Below, piece by piece: positions 32,930-43,080 of a DNA stretch of 64,000 nucleotides (position 1 is the stretch's first letter; every line of letters starts with the position of its first letter). Position numbers and translations under genes: made by a program. A model generated the notes under the pieces. It was not told the origin of the DNA. It saw only the letters and a program-made list of their open reading frames with translations, and made no database searches. The DNA comes from Megascapheus bottae (taxonomy: Eukaryota; Chordata; Mammalia; Rodentia; Geomyidae), in NCBI GenBank assembly GCA_024803745.1, contig JANJXV010000025.1, positions 15,270,341-15,334,340 of the forward strand. Reading direction: 5' to 3'.

Positions 32930-33025
32930 AATTTTGTAAATTTTTATGCTCTGGCAGGTCTTGAATTTCAGTCTCTCCCTCTGCAGCAGGTAAGATTACA
33001 GGCTTGAACCATTGTACCTAGTGAC
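32930..33025 (-). mobile_element. B1-like SINE fragment
   Basis: GGTAAGATTACAGGCTTGAACC is the complement of a B1 5' end. The upstream part is too decayed to classify. Confidence 0.5.
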
Positions 33026-33026
33026 T

Positions 33027-33100
33027 ATTATTTCCTTTTATAGGTGAGCAAATGAGGTCTTAGTTGAAAGTGTTAACAAATATAGAATTTCAGAGGTGTG
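33027..33100 (-). mobile_element. MIR fragment
   Basis: TATTTCCTTTTATAGGTGAGC then AAATGAGGTCTTAG recall the minus-strand MIR core 'ccattttacagatgaggaaactg'. Confidence 0.45.
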
Positions 33101-33284
33101 AATGATACTGCAGCTCAATTATTTCACTTAAAAAAATTCTCAGTAGGCAAGGCAGTGAGCCCAGAGTCATACAATGAACAAATGACACAGCTTGGATTCA
33201 AACTCAAGTTCACTGAGTCCTTATCTCAGCCCCCAGGGGCTTCTCCAGGCTCTCAAAAAATGAGAGAAGTAGTTGTTTCTGGAC

Positions 33285-33735
33285 AGAGGAGTTTGAACTC
33301 AGGATCCTATGCTAGCTAGATAGGTGATCTGCCACTTGAACCATGTTTCTAGCCCCTTTTTGCTTCAGTTACTTTTCATATTTTCTTTTTTATTGTAATT
33401 AATAGAAGGGTTACATTATATTCACCAGATAGAAGGTGCATTACTTCACAAACATTGATACCCCTTCTCATATTTTTGTCCCCATTTCTCTCCCCCTCAG
33501 CTACTTTTCAGATAAGGGTTTTAACTTTTCCTAGAGTCAGCCTAGACTTTGATCTTCCTACCTAAGCTTTCCCGCATAACTGGGACCACAGGTTCACATT
33601 ATCACACTCAGTTTATTTGTTGAGGACAGGTGTCTCATTAACTTTTTGCCTGGGCTAGCCTTGAACCTTGATTCTCCTGATCTCCACATGAGTAATAGGG
33701 ATTATAGATATGAAACACCATACCTGGCTCCATTT
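33285..33735 (-). mobile_element. Alu-like dimer plus ID-like SINE, split by L1
   Basis: Minus order is an ID-like end (GTTTGAACTCAGGATCC, CTGCCACTTGAACCATG), a second 7SL-like unit (GATCTTCCTACCTAAGC, GGGACCACAGG) and a first 7SL-like unit (TGCCTGGGCTAGCCTTGAAC). It ends in the complement of a B1 start. The interruption at 33379-33496 is an L1 3' end. Confidence 0.75.
33379..33496 (-). mobile_element. 5'-truncated LINE-1 3' end
   Basis: Minus-strand copy of the same L1 tail as 26478-26600: TTATTGTAATTAATAGAAGGG, CAGATAGAAGGTGCATTAC. The flanks TCAGTTACTTTTCA (33365-33378) and TCAGCTACTTTTCA (33497-33510) form a 14-bp duplication with one mismatch. Confidence 0.92.
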
Positions 33736-33765
33736 CTCAGCTGTTGATTTGGTTTTACTGAGTCT

Positions 33766-34150
33766 CGATATATAGTTTGCTCAGGCTGCAATAATGAACA
33801 AGCTGCTCACCTTGAGAGGCTTAAACCACAGAATCTATTTTCTCACAGTTCTGAAGGCCACAAGATGACAACAATGTTGATTCTTCCTAATATCTCTATC
33901 CTTGCACATGACATCTTCTACTATGTCCTCTCATGACCCAATTTTTTTTGCACACACATGTCTCTGAGATTCCTCCCTCATTTTCTGCAAAAGGCATGAA
34001 TCATAGTGGTTGAGACCCCATGTTCCTGACCTTGTTTAACCTTAATTATCTCTTCTTGGAGGGACCCTGCTTCTAAATATAGTCCAAGGTTCAACGGATG
34101 GATCTGAAGAGGGGTCATGATTTAGGGACATTCAGTGTCCGCATGTCCAC
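33766..34150 (-). mobile_element. ERVL-MaLR-type solo LTR
   Basis: GCTCAGGCTGCAATAATGAAC, GAGAGGCTTAAACCACAG and TTCTCACAGTTCTGAAGGCC are the reverse complement of MST/MLT-type LTR ends. CTAAATATAGTCCAAGG near 34075 and the final GACATTCAGTGTCC fit the 5' part. No coding region is attached. Confidence 0.65.
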
Positions 34151-34479
34151 ACGGGAACATCATTATGTCCTTCATTCCCCACCCTTCCAAGATGATGGTG
34201 AGAACTTAGTAAAAAAGTAACAGGAATCACCCAACGTCATGGCCAGTTCAGGTCAGTTCAGTGTTTATTGGCCTTATCAGTGGTTGTTGGTTTCTTCCCT
34301 GCGCTCCACACTGGGTGGAGAGCAGAGGACTAAAACCAAAATGCTACTCCATCCCAGAGAAAACAGCCTTGATGATATCCTAGGAATAATGAGTTCCTGG
34401 TCCTTATGCTTCCCATTGCCACAGTCGGCATATTCTATTAGAGGACTTACAACTGGAGAGAAGAAAGCTGCTTTGTTAG
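34151..34479. other. Unique sequence, no gene seen
   Basis: The 96-codon frame 34239-34529 spans this and the next block. It has no recognisable domain. Confidence 0.35.
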
Positions 34480-34690
34480 CACAAAGGATCTCATGGAAGT
34501 CAGATGGAAGTCAGCGTGCTTCACGCTGATTGACGGATGTCCGCTCTTTTAATCGAGAGCCTGTCAGGAACCATATTGTTAAGCGCTTATCAGATCTGTC
34601 TGTACACAGAGTGTTCCTTCTTGCTTCATCCCATCAGATTCCTGCCTTAGCCTCAATAATATCAAATGGAGATTTGTACTAAACACTGCC
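34480..34690. other. CpG-bearing block with perfect hairpin
   Basis: A perfect 8-bp stem with a 3-nt loop, TCAGCGTG-CTT-CACGCTGA, lies at 34511-34529. Further CpGs follow within 60 bases. A GATA-like CTTATCAG and an AGATCTGTCTG string lie downstream. CpGs surviving in CpG-depleted surroundings suggest constraint or an unmethylated state, but function is unproven. Confidence 0.35.
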
Positions 34691-34845
34691 TGCTATGTGG
34701 CCAAATCTCCATGTCTCATCTTTTTAGAGAGTAATGGCCAAATAACATGAACTACAGGAAAGTTGGAAAGCAAATAATACATGACATGTTCTTAGGTTTT
34801 AATGCTGGCCTACTTGCTCTTACTTTCTATTAAAAGAAAGACCTA
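34691..34845. other. Unique sequence
   Basis: No recognised feature. Confidence 0.35.
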
Positions 34846-35090
34846 TGTCAGGCACTGGTGGTTTATGCCTGGAATCCTAGCTGCTCAGGAGCTGAGATAT
34901 GAGGATCGTGGTTCAAAAGTCAACTGTGGCAGGAAAGTCTATGAGAATCTTATTTTCAATTAACCACCAAAAAAATCCATAAGTAGAGCTATGGCTCACA
35001 GTGACAGAGCACTAACCTTGAGCACAAAAGCTCAGGGACAGTGCCCAGGTCCAGAGGTCAAGCCCCAGGACCAGCAAAAAGAAAAGAAAG
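34846..35090 (+). mobile_element. B1-Geo SINE
   Basis: GCACTGGTGGTTTATGCC, GAATCTTATTTTCAATTAACC, GCTATGGCTCACAGTGAC and TCAAGCCCCAGGACCAGC in order, then an AAAAGAAAAG tail instead of CA. Confidence 0.93.
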
Positions 35091-35790
35091 ACACACAAAG
35101 CAAAGACATAGAGGATAGTGACAGTGGGTGCAGTGTGTAAACATAAGGAGAGATGTAAAGACAAGTGACTTCCAGCATCACTGTAGCCACTGATTGACAT
35201 GTGGCTGGGCTATCACTCAGTCTCACTCTTAAGTTCCTCTGTTGCCAAATGACCAGGTGAACTGAAGGATCTACAAGGCACCACTCAACCTGGATCCTTC
35301 TAACAGTGTTAAGAAAGGACTCATTCCCAGACTGTAGCCTCTCCTGTTTGCTCTCTACCTCCCCATATTAACTATTGCCCCATGTTTTGTGACTCTTGAG
35401 CCCTTCCTATCAGTCCTGGACTTAGTCATCAATGCCTGTCTATGTCTCCTGAGGGCTACAGGAATGAATCTCCAGTGTCCATGACCTCAGGATGTTTTAA
35501 GGAGGATTTGGTCTGTTTCTCTAAGCAGTTTGCTTCATTTCTCTGATGTCAGTGGAACCCTCCCACCCCACCCCTGATGGAATAGAATGGAAGGAAACAA
35601 CAGTTAAATAGATCAGAGTTTGAAATGCCCAGTTACCTCTTTCATTCCCAAGGATCTTCTATTATGAGTTAATTCTGTGCCAGGATACCTTGAAGAAGTA
35701 CAGATAATTAAGATGTTTCCAATCTTTATGAAATACTATATCTAGCCATGGGATGTGGTCTCTCTGTGCAAATACTTCTGATTCTTTTTA
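35091..35790. other. Unique sequence, no gene seen
   Basis: Nothing recognised. Confidence 0.4.
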
Positions 35791-35835
35791 TCTTATTATT
35801 TTTTAATTTATTTTTATCTTTTTACTACTTCTTCT

Positions 35836-35837
35836 TC

Positions 35838-35895
<58 letters not shown>

Positions 35896-35896
35896 C

Positions 35897-35940
<44 letters not shown>

Positions 35941-35950
35941 TGTATGTGTG
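35836..35950. repeat. (CT)n-(GT)n compound microsatellite, SINE tail
   Basis: About 60 bases of CT, then about 50 of GT, joining the tail side of the next minus-strand B1-Geo. The GT part is the SINE-derived portion by position. Confidence 0.95.
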
Positions 35951-36113
35951 TGATTCTTGGAGCTTTAACTCTGACACTATCACTTTGCTTCTTTTACTCA
36001 AGGTTAGCTTCTCATGGACTTGCCTGCCTGGGCTGGCTTCAAATTATGATCCTTAGATCTCAGCCTCCTGAGTAGCTAGGATTATAGGGGTGAGCCAATA
36101 GCACTCAGCTTCA
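35951..36113 (-). mobile_element. B1-Geo SINE, internally deleted
   Basis: The tail-side Geo sequence (GAGCTTTAACTCTGACAC, CTCAAGGTTAGC) jumps directly to linker/B1 (CTCATGGACTTGCCTGCC ... CCTCCTGAGTAGCTAGG). The middle of the Geo half is deleted. Confidence 0.85.
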
Positions 36114-36234
36114 CGTTTTACTCTTCAGATGGCTAGCCTATCTTTTGTAGCTGCTGTCCACTAACCACCATTAAAGAAGCATATTCCTCTGTTTGTTCTT
36201 TTCCTATCCTACCAACTATGCTAATTTCCCCCTG

Positions 36235-36440
36235 TGGCCCCAGGGACTTGCAGGTTACCATAGTCTCTGCTAAGGCTGCACATGGCCCACACTGCCACTC
36301 TTATGCAGAGGCACTCTTCTCTGCCCACACAAAGGACAAACTTCATGCCAGAGAGCTTGAGAACAATGGATTCATCTTTCCCGCTTTGTATTCAATGCCA
36401 AACACAGAGCCTGGCTTGACAACAGGTATTTAATAAATAA
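36235..36440 (+). mobile_element. Possible L2 or MIR 3'-end remnant
   Basis: Ends AACACAGAGCCTGGCTTGAC ... AGGTATTTAATAAATAAG, the 'cagtgcctggcacatag...ctcaataaat' ending shared by L2 and MIR tails. The upstream part is unclear. Confidence 0.4.
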
Positions 36441-36727
36441 GTTATAGCCTTCTTCAGGGTGGGCCCACATGTTTACAGCTCTTCATGGCAACAAAGGAGC
36501 CTCCATAGGGCTTCCTCATGCACAGGGCAAGGAAGGTTTAAGGTCTGACTTGAATGAGCAAAGAGAAATCAGAGCAGCCCCCATCCCTCCCCACATGCCC
36601 AGCTCTCTATCCACATTAGTAAAAGACTCCTTCCAGCATTGCTCTCTCCATTGTCTTTCTATTGTTCCACAAAGAATGAAATGCACTGAAGAAAACTCCT
36701 AGAAGGTGCTGAAGCCAACTGTGATGG
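36441..36727. other. Unique sequence
   Basis: No feature recognised. Confidence 0.35.
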
Positions 36728-36780
36728 CAAAAGAAAGAAAGGAAGGAAGGAAGGAAGGAAGGAAGGAAGGAAGGAAGGAA

Positions 36781-36833
<53 letters not shown>

Positions 36834-36845
36834 GAAGGAAAGAAA
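36728..36845. repeat. (GGAA)n/(GAAA)n purine tract
   Basis: About 118 bases, all purine on the plus strand: GGAA units first, then GAAA units. It is the opposite-strand equivalent of the CCTT/CTTT tract at 18.1 kb. Charged and Ser/Phe-rich open frames over it are artefacts. Confidence 0.95.
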
Positions 36846-37189
36846 GACTGTAGGGAAAGAAGAAAATACAATAGTAGGAATAAGAATTGAAGATCCTGGA
36901 GGAAAAAAATCTCTGCCAGGTGGTCACAGACGACCTTTTATTTCTGTCCCTGACAAGCTCAAGGTTGGATGAGAAGAAGCACAACACAAACAGCTCTTCT
37001 CTCACGAGTCACACTTTGTATGTTGTGTCTTGTTGTCTCTGTGAGTTCCTATTCCTCAGGGCAGTTTTATGAGCACTCAAAACCCTTCAAACCAAGTCAC
37101 CATCACAACCGTTATGAATAGCCTGACTCCAGAATACATTCTACGAACTCCAATGAATAGTGTCCAGATTCATTTCCAACAAAAGAGTT
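36846..37189. other. Unique sequence
   Basis: No feature recognised. Confidence 0.35.
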
Positions 37190-37640
37190 TTTTTAGCCCA
37201 AGGAACTTGGCACATCTGTTTTAGAAATCAGTCATCTATGAAAGGCTTCTCTCTTCTCTTATAGTCTGTAAGGCAGAAAGCAATAAACCCAGCAGGCATC
37301 CCTTTATCTTTAGGTGGGGTGGGAGGGTGGGGAGAGAAGGAGAGAAAAAAAAGAAAAAAAAAGTCAAAATTCCATTTATAAAGCAGCCCTTAAAATAACT
37401 TAGAGAAACATCTGGTTCTAGGGATGGGTCTGGATCGAGATGTCAGTCACCGATTAGTGAACCACAAGAAGCAGATGGGTTTTCAGATCCACTGATTTGT
37501 CGAGGATTATGTGTGCTGGGTGTCCTTGCTCCTGGCTGATGAGTACGTCACTACAAATATGACCGTGGCTGTGAACAGTGATCTGAGCAGCACAGGACCA
37601 GGTGATTATGCTGGAAGACCGTGTGAGAGCTAGAAGACTT
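37190..37640. other. Candidate regulatory block
   Basis: Repeat-free, with several retained CpGs at 37435-37565. A CRE-like TACGTCAC and an ACCGATTAGTG string occur between 37449 and 37552. An A/G-rich run precedes it at 37310-37365. Conserved-element status is inference. Confidence 0.28.
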
Positions 37641-38689
37641 TAGAGGATGAGGAAGCAGTCTGAGAGAAGCTGGGATAAGAGAGACCATTGGGGGGGAAAG
37701 AAGATGTGGACACAGGCTTGGCAAAAACCCCATTATCTAATTGACCTACCACCCGTGACATCGTGGGAAACTACAGGGTTAAAGCAACAGAGCCACTGTA
37801 GCCTGACCCCAGAGAAGAAGATGAAGTTCATACCATCTCATCAAATTGACAGAAGGTAGCCTCAACTTAAATCCTTGTTACTGCTCTTACCAACTTATTT
37901 TCTCCTTCATTCATTTTCCGTTCAGAATGGAAGCCCCTTCCAGAGTGCCCTTGGGCATGTGGAAGCTGAGTGAGGGGAACGCTGGATTTGGGTTTAGTGA
38001 AATGTCATTATTATGGTCACTTTGGAATATAGTCATCACCAGCCAGGCTCACTTCTGGGGAATCTTAATAAAATCAGTGCCACTCTTGACTGAGGGTTAG
38101 TCAGCGAATACCAAAATCAAAAGGAAGCACCCTGAATTCTTAAGTTTTTATGGAACAGCTCTTTGTACTTGGCCAAACTTGTCCAATATCTTAATCACAT
38201 ACATGAAATTCCCAGTTACAAGTCGTGAAGCTTACCAGGAAATAATCCTAAATCAGTAATAATAATAATGATAATGATAATGATTTTCAACTATGAGGAA
38301 AAGATGAATTATCTATTTTTCTCTGGAGACATTACACAATGACAGGCATGAGAAAAATTAATGATCAGACTGTGAAACCAAACAAAAGTACAAATAAAGG
38401 AAAGAGATTTTATTAATGAAAACAATGAGCAATTTTCCCAATGTTTGTAATGTTCCCAGTATTTCCCCATGTTGGAAAAAATGTTTAATTTATTATGATG
38501 GTTTTTTTCTCCTCAATAAATAGTCGTATGCCTAATTTCATATGCATTTTCTTATAAGCAAATTTGCCCCAAATTAACAGCATGGAACTTGAAACACGTC
38601 ACCAAGGAAGCATGTAGCTGAATGCTGGTGGTTCATGCCTATAATTCTAGCCATGTGTTTGCTGCCTTTTATAGACAGCCTAGTTGTTT
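37641..38689. other. Unique sequence, no gene seen
   Basis: Includes a small AAT/GAT run at 38257-38284 and a B1-like scrap near 38613-38655 (GGTGGTTCATGCCTATAATTC). Nothing codes. Confidence 0.4.
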
Positions 38690-38775
38690 TTTATTCCAAC
38701 CTGTGCAATAGGTATTTTTAGACAGGAGAAGTTAACTTGCCTAAGGTCACAGAGTTGGAGCAAAAAGTCAGTAAT
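38690..38775 (-). mobile_element. MIR fragment
   Basis: ACAGGAGAAGTTAACTTGCC then TAAGGTCACAGAGTTGGAGC follow the minus-strand MIR core. Confidence 0.6.
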
Positions 38776-38794
38776 ACCCCCATTTTAACCAATA

Positions 38795-39245
38795 TTCCTA
38801 GGGAGGTGAGTCATGAATGTAATTCCAACCATTCTAGAGTTATAGCTAGGAAGAGAACTCTTAATCTGACTCTGAGTTTTTTCTTTTTCTTTTCTTTTTT
38901 TTTTTTTTTGCTAGTCCTGGGCTTGAACTCAGGGCCTGAGCACTGTCCTTGGACTTTCTCAAGGCTAGAGCTCTACCACTTGAGCCTCAGCACCATTTCT
39001 GGCTTTTTTCTCTGTGTGTGGTACCAAGGAATCGAACCTGAGTCTTCGTGCATACTAAGCAAGCACTCTACCACTAGGCCAAACTCCCAGCCCCATACTC
39101 TGATTTTTTTCTAAATGAGACCCTATCTGAAAAAAGTAAGTTAAAAAAGAGAGGTGTTGGGAGTGTGATTCCGGTGGTACAATGCCTGCCTAGCTAGCAT
39201 GAAGCTGAGTTCAAATACCAGTATTACCATGATAATAACAAAAGG
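38795..39245 (+). mobile_element. B1/ID-type SINE, split by IDL-Geo
   Basis: Left piece AATGTAATTCCAACCATTC. The right piece begins AAATGAGACCCTATCTG and ends in an ID-like unit (GTGTGATTCCGGTGGTAC, GAGTTCAAATACCAG). The pieces are contiguous once the nested IDL-Geo is removed. Confidence 0.6.
38885..39096 (-). mobile_element. IDL-Geo SINE, nested
   Basis: Near-consensus minus copy (GCTAGTCCTGGGCTTGAAC, CTACCACTTGAGCCTCAGC, GAATCGAACCTGAGTC). ACTCTGAGTTTTTTCT (38869-38884) and ACTCTGATTTTTTTCT (39097-39112) form a 16-bp duplication with one mismatch. Confidence 0.95.
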
Positions 39246-40067
39246 ACCAAGGTGTACATAATAGTAATAAAGGAAAAGTGGAGAGGCTCTAAATCAGGCA
39301 TCACAAAGAAAAAAAGATTCTCATACCTCCTAGAGCCTCACTCCTGGGATTAGCAGTCAGAACCAGGCAGAAACAAGACAGATCTCAGTCACCTGTACTC
39401 AAACCCTGTCATTTTTTTAGGCAAAATATTCAAATAGTTGATACCATTTGCCTCTTCGCTATCTCCCACTAGACAGGTGGCCCAGTCCATTCTGATTGAT
39501 GAAGGATGTTTCTTCTCACAGGTGAATCTACTAAGTTATGATAAGTCTCCCAAGACAGATTTCCTCCAGCCCCAGAGCTTCTAATGAACAGGTTCTTACA
39601 CTTGAAATAAAGCTCACATCATCAAGAGATTTCCCCCTGGGTCACTGGGCCAGCTCCCCATAGGGAATCCCACACTTTGGAGCCTTTTATAGAACGTCAA
39701 TCTAAAAGTCAGAAGGACAGTATGGGTTTTGGTCCCAGAAGAAATTGGTTCGTCTTGTTGTGGGATATTGGCTGTTTTTGAATTCTGAGGGGAACTCTCT
39801 CCTGGCTAAGGGAATCTTTGGGGAAATAAAAAATGAGAAAGACTGGAACAAGAAATTTCATGATCACTGGAAAGGAATGTGAGAGAGGGTCTCACTTGGG
39901 CAGTGATCATATTCAATGTACCTTGAATTATGTATGTTTAGATCCACAGATATCAATGGTGTGAGCAGCAGCAGGGACACGGCGACATTAATCAAAATGC
40001 ATTGCACCCATATGCTGACTTGTGTTGGAACCTCTTTATACAGATCCTTCAAATTAAAATAAAACTA
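39246..40067. other. Unique sequence, no gene seen
   Basis: No recognised feature. Confidence 0.4.
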
Positions 40068-40290
40068 AGTGGGCATTGGTGGCTCACATCTATAATCCTA
40101 GGAGGCTGAAATCTGAGGATCAAGGTTCAAAGCTATACTAGACAGGGAAGTCTGTGAGACTCTTATATCTAATTTATCTGCAAAAAGCCAGAAATGGAGC
40201 CATGGCTCAAGTGGTAGGAGCAAAGTAAAGCTCAGGGATAGGGCCCAGGTCCTGAGTTCAAGCCCCAGATCTGGCACAAGAAGAAATAAA
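40068..40290 (+). mobile_element. B1-Geo SINE
   Basis: GGTGGCTCACATCTATAATCC, GAGACTCTTATATCTAATTT, GCCATGGCTCAAGTGGTAGG and GAGTTCAAGCCCCAGATC, with an AAGAAATAAA tail. A small deletion removes part of the B1 half. Confidence 0.92.
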
Positions 40291-40526
40291 AAAAATATAT
40301 ACTTAAATTTATATTACTACTACTACTAATAATAATAAAGTACAGCGGTAGGCAGTCCCATGCTGTCTTGGGGATCACTCTTCTGGAGTTCTAACCAGAA
40401 AAGTGATCAATGCTCTCCTACACAAAGTATAATGAGCAATCTGCAGAGCTGGGAAGGTTTAACATGATGGTCTCCCCAGCCAGAAGAGACAAGGCCTCCA
40501 AAATAGCCCAATCAAAAATCTCAGAA

Positions 40527-40738
40527 AAGCCGGGTGCCACTGGTTCATGCCTGTAATCCCAGCTACTCAGGAGGATGAGATCTGAGGATTGAGATTCAAA
40601 GCCAGCCCAGGCACACAGTCCATGAGACTCTTATTAACCACCAGAAGTAGTGTTGTGGTTCAAGTGGCAGAGCACTAGCCATGAACTGAAGAGCTCAGGA
40701 CAGTGTCCAGGCCCAGGCCCCCCCCCAAAAAAAATCTC
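40527..40738 (+). mobile_element. B1-Geo SINE
   Basis: GTTCATGCCTGTAATCCC, CTCAGGAGGATGAGATC and GTGTTGTGGTTCAAGTGG are intact. The linker is shortened, and the 3' end is replaced by a C9 run before the A-tail. Confidence 0.92.
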
Positions 40739-40811
40739 TTAATGTGAAGAGTTGTAATATTCCTTGTCTTACACAAGGACTACAGAGAAGCCTCCCAATT
40801 AAAAGGAAACT

Positions 40812-41002
40812 GGGCTGGGAGTTTGGCCTAGGGGTAGAGTGCTTGCCTAGCATGCACAAAGACCCAGGTTCGATTCCACATACATAGAAAAAGCTGGAAG
40901 TGGTGCTGTGATTCAAATGGTAGAGTACTAGCCTTGAGAAAGCCGAAGGACAGCGCTTAAGCCCTGAGTTCAAGCCCTAGGACAGGCAAAAAAAAAAAAA
41001 AA
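40812..41002 (+). mobile_element. IDL-Geo SINE, young
   Basis: Close to consensus (GGGAGTTTGGCCTAGGGGTAG, AGGTTCGATTCC, GAGTTCAAGCCCTAGGAC) with an 18-base A-tail. AAAAGGAAAC flanks it at 40801-40810 and 41003-41012, although A-richness weakens that evidence. Confidence 0.95.
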
Positions 41003-41194
41003 AAAAGGAAACCATTGTGTGGGCATGGAGATTGAAAGGAAATACAGCTTTGTTTATTTCTGTTTGATTCAACCATTCATTTAAGGCATTTTACAAATAT
41101 AATCTGAACACATTTTTTATTTTTATTTATTTATTATTTTTTGAACACATTTTTTAAAAAGATGCAGTGGCATAATATTGCAGATCCACTATAA

Positions 41195-41353
41195 GTAACA
41201 AAACTTATTTGTTATTGATTTGTATTATCTTTAAGTGGTAGCATATGGGGGAGGTTGACTCAACATGTCTGTTTGTGAATACAATACATATTGATCAATG
41301 TCAACCCTTCCATAGTTCTTTTCCAACTCTCTCACCCCCAATTATGGTTTCAT

Positions 41354-41356
<3 letters not shown>
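41195..41356 (-). mobile_element. Old LINE-1-like 3' remnant
   Basis: TGAATACAATACATATTGATC and CAACCCTTCCATAGTTC match the copies at 23.5 and 57.0 kb. Similar L1-like text may resume at about 41628, which would make the SINE between them an insertion. Confidence 0.45.

Positions 41357-41400
<44 letters not shown>
41357..41400. repeat. (TG)n microsatellite, SINE tail
   Basis: About 42 bases of TG on the tail side of the next minus-strand B1-Geo. Confidence 0.95.
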
Positions 41401-41404
<4 letters not shown>

Positions 41405-41627
41405 TCTGGTTCTAGGGTTTAAACTCAGAGCATGGGTGTTGTCCCTGAGTTTCTCTGCTCAAGGCTAGCACTCTACCACTTGAGCCACATCTCCATTTCT
41501 CACTTTTTCCTGATAAATTGGAAATCGGAGTCTAGACTTGCAGTCCAGGCTGACTTCTAATCATGATCCTCAGATCTCTACCTCCTGAGTAGCTAGGATT
41601 ACAAGCATGCACCACTGGCACCCAACT
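41401..41627 (-). mobile_element. B1-Geo SINE
   Basis: GGGTTTAAACTCAGAGC, CTACCACTTGAGCCACATC, CTCCTGAGTAGCTAGGATTA and AGCATGCACCACTGGC in order. Confidence 0.93.
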
Positions 41628-42749
41628 TTTAAACTTCTTATTCTGTATCTTATCTCATTCCAACCCATTCCATTTTTGCCATGCTGAGATCCATCCTAGG
41701 ATCTAGTACCTGCCAGCCACGAGTTCCACCATTGTAAGTCACTACCTGGATCTACAAGTTTCATTTACATGATGCACATTCCTTTTCTTGGGATGGAGAG
41801 AATTCTCTAAAATTCAATCACTTCACCCACACTGATCACCAGAAATACAAAAGTGCTGTTTTTCAGTTCACCAATCAAGATATGTGACAAAGAAGAAAAA
41901 GACTCATGAAAACTTCTTCAAAGTTTCTACAATTAATTCAGGTACTTAGTGATGGTGTAAATGCATTGCATGTGGCAATATTATTTAAGATTAATATATT
42001 CTGTCTAGTCTCTATAGTAACCAGTCTTTCGGCATTGTATTAAGATTGGGGGATTTATTTATATTTAGGCTCACCCAAGAGGAAGATTCTTGTATAATTT
42101 ATTGTCACATTTAGGGAGCATAAAACCTTTAGGCCACAATGTGTAGTTAATATTCAGAATTAAGTCAGTTTATTATGCATCAACTGGTAGGTCAAATTCA
42201 GCTTTGTGTGCTATAATTTATAATACAGGTTTTTGCCTGAAGCAACATTGAAGCCCGGGAGCAGTACTGTGAATTATTACAACTAAATCGGGTTCTACCT
42301 GCCAAAATATACACCATTGCTTGTATTTCTATCATACAAAGACTATAAACACAATTTCCACGAGTTCTGCCCTACAAGAACATCTAAATAAAATATTGGT
42401 TTTATGACCAGTGTCAGCATTTAGAAACTTAGTTCTCTTACTTGTAGGGGCTGTAGGCCTGAGTGTCTGGGCAATTTGATTCTTAGTCATTACAAAATGG
42501 CAGTGTACAGGTTTTAGGAATACACTGCGTAAGTGTATTTCTCTCTTGTAGAGGGTCCATAGCAGCAGGAGTATTACTGAGGCAGTATTTGGAAAGTAAT
42601 TTAAATATAACACTCAATACCTTGGCTTAATAAAGTCAAGGTAAAAGATTCAGTGTATATTTAAACCACCTTATTAATTTCTTTCACTGCATATTGTTAC
42701 ATTTTAGTTTGGGGCTTTGTTTTCGTTTGGTTTGGTTTGGTTTGGTTTT
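41628..42749. other. AT-rich unique sequence, no gene seen
   Basis: A 93-codon minus frame (42332-42613) has no motif. A GGTTT run lies at 42726-42747. The stretch 41930-42250 is AT-rich with TAAT-type cores and could be a non-coding element. Confidence 0.4.
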
Positions 42750-42860
42750 GTGGTGAGAGACGGTCATTTCTTTTGTATCCCATGCTGGTCTCATACTTAG
42801 GATCCCCCTACCTGAGCCTCCTCATCGTTATGACTACAGATGTGGAACATAATACTTGTC
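42750..42860 (-). mobile_element. B1-like SINE monomer
   Basis: TATCCCATGCTGGTCTCATAC, CCTACCTGAGCCTCCTC and TATGACTACAGATGTGGAAC follow a reverse-complement B1 monomer. Confidence 0.65.
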
Positions 42861-42984
42861 TCTCCATTATTTTTTGCTTCTGTTTTTGCTTTTACTTCAC
42901 TGTTTACCTACCATTTACCTTAAAACAAGGACGAGTTCTCTTTCCAGGTTCTGGTTTTCAGTTGTCATGATTTTAGAGAATTCT

Positions 42985-43080
42985 TATTTTTGTTAGGTAA
43001 CAGCTTTTTAGGGATTTGAGCTCAGTATCTCACATTTGCTAGGCAGGTGTTGTACTTCAGAACCATGCCACCAGTTCTTT
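42985..43080 (-). mobile_element. ID-like SINE monomer
   Basis: GGGATTTGAGCTCAGTATC and GCTAGGCAGGTGTTGTAC resemble the reverse complement of an ID-like unit. Confidence 0.5.

Noticed and set aside
34239..34529. 96-codon ORF ending in the hairpin block
   Set aside because: No domain or similarity recognised. The region is better explained as non-coding, though I cannot exclude a small exon.
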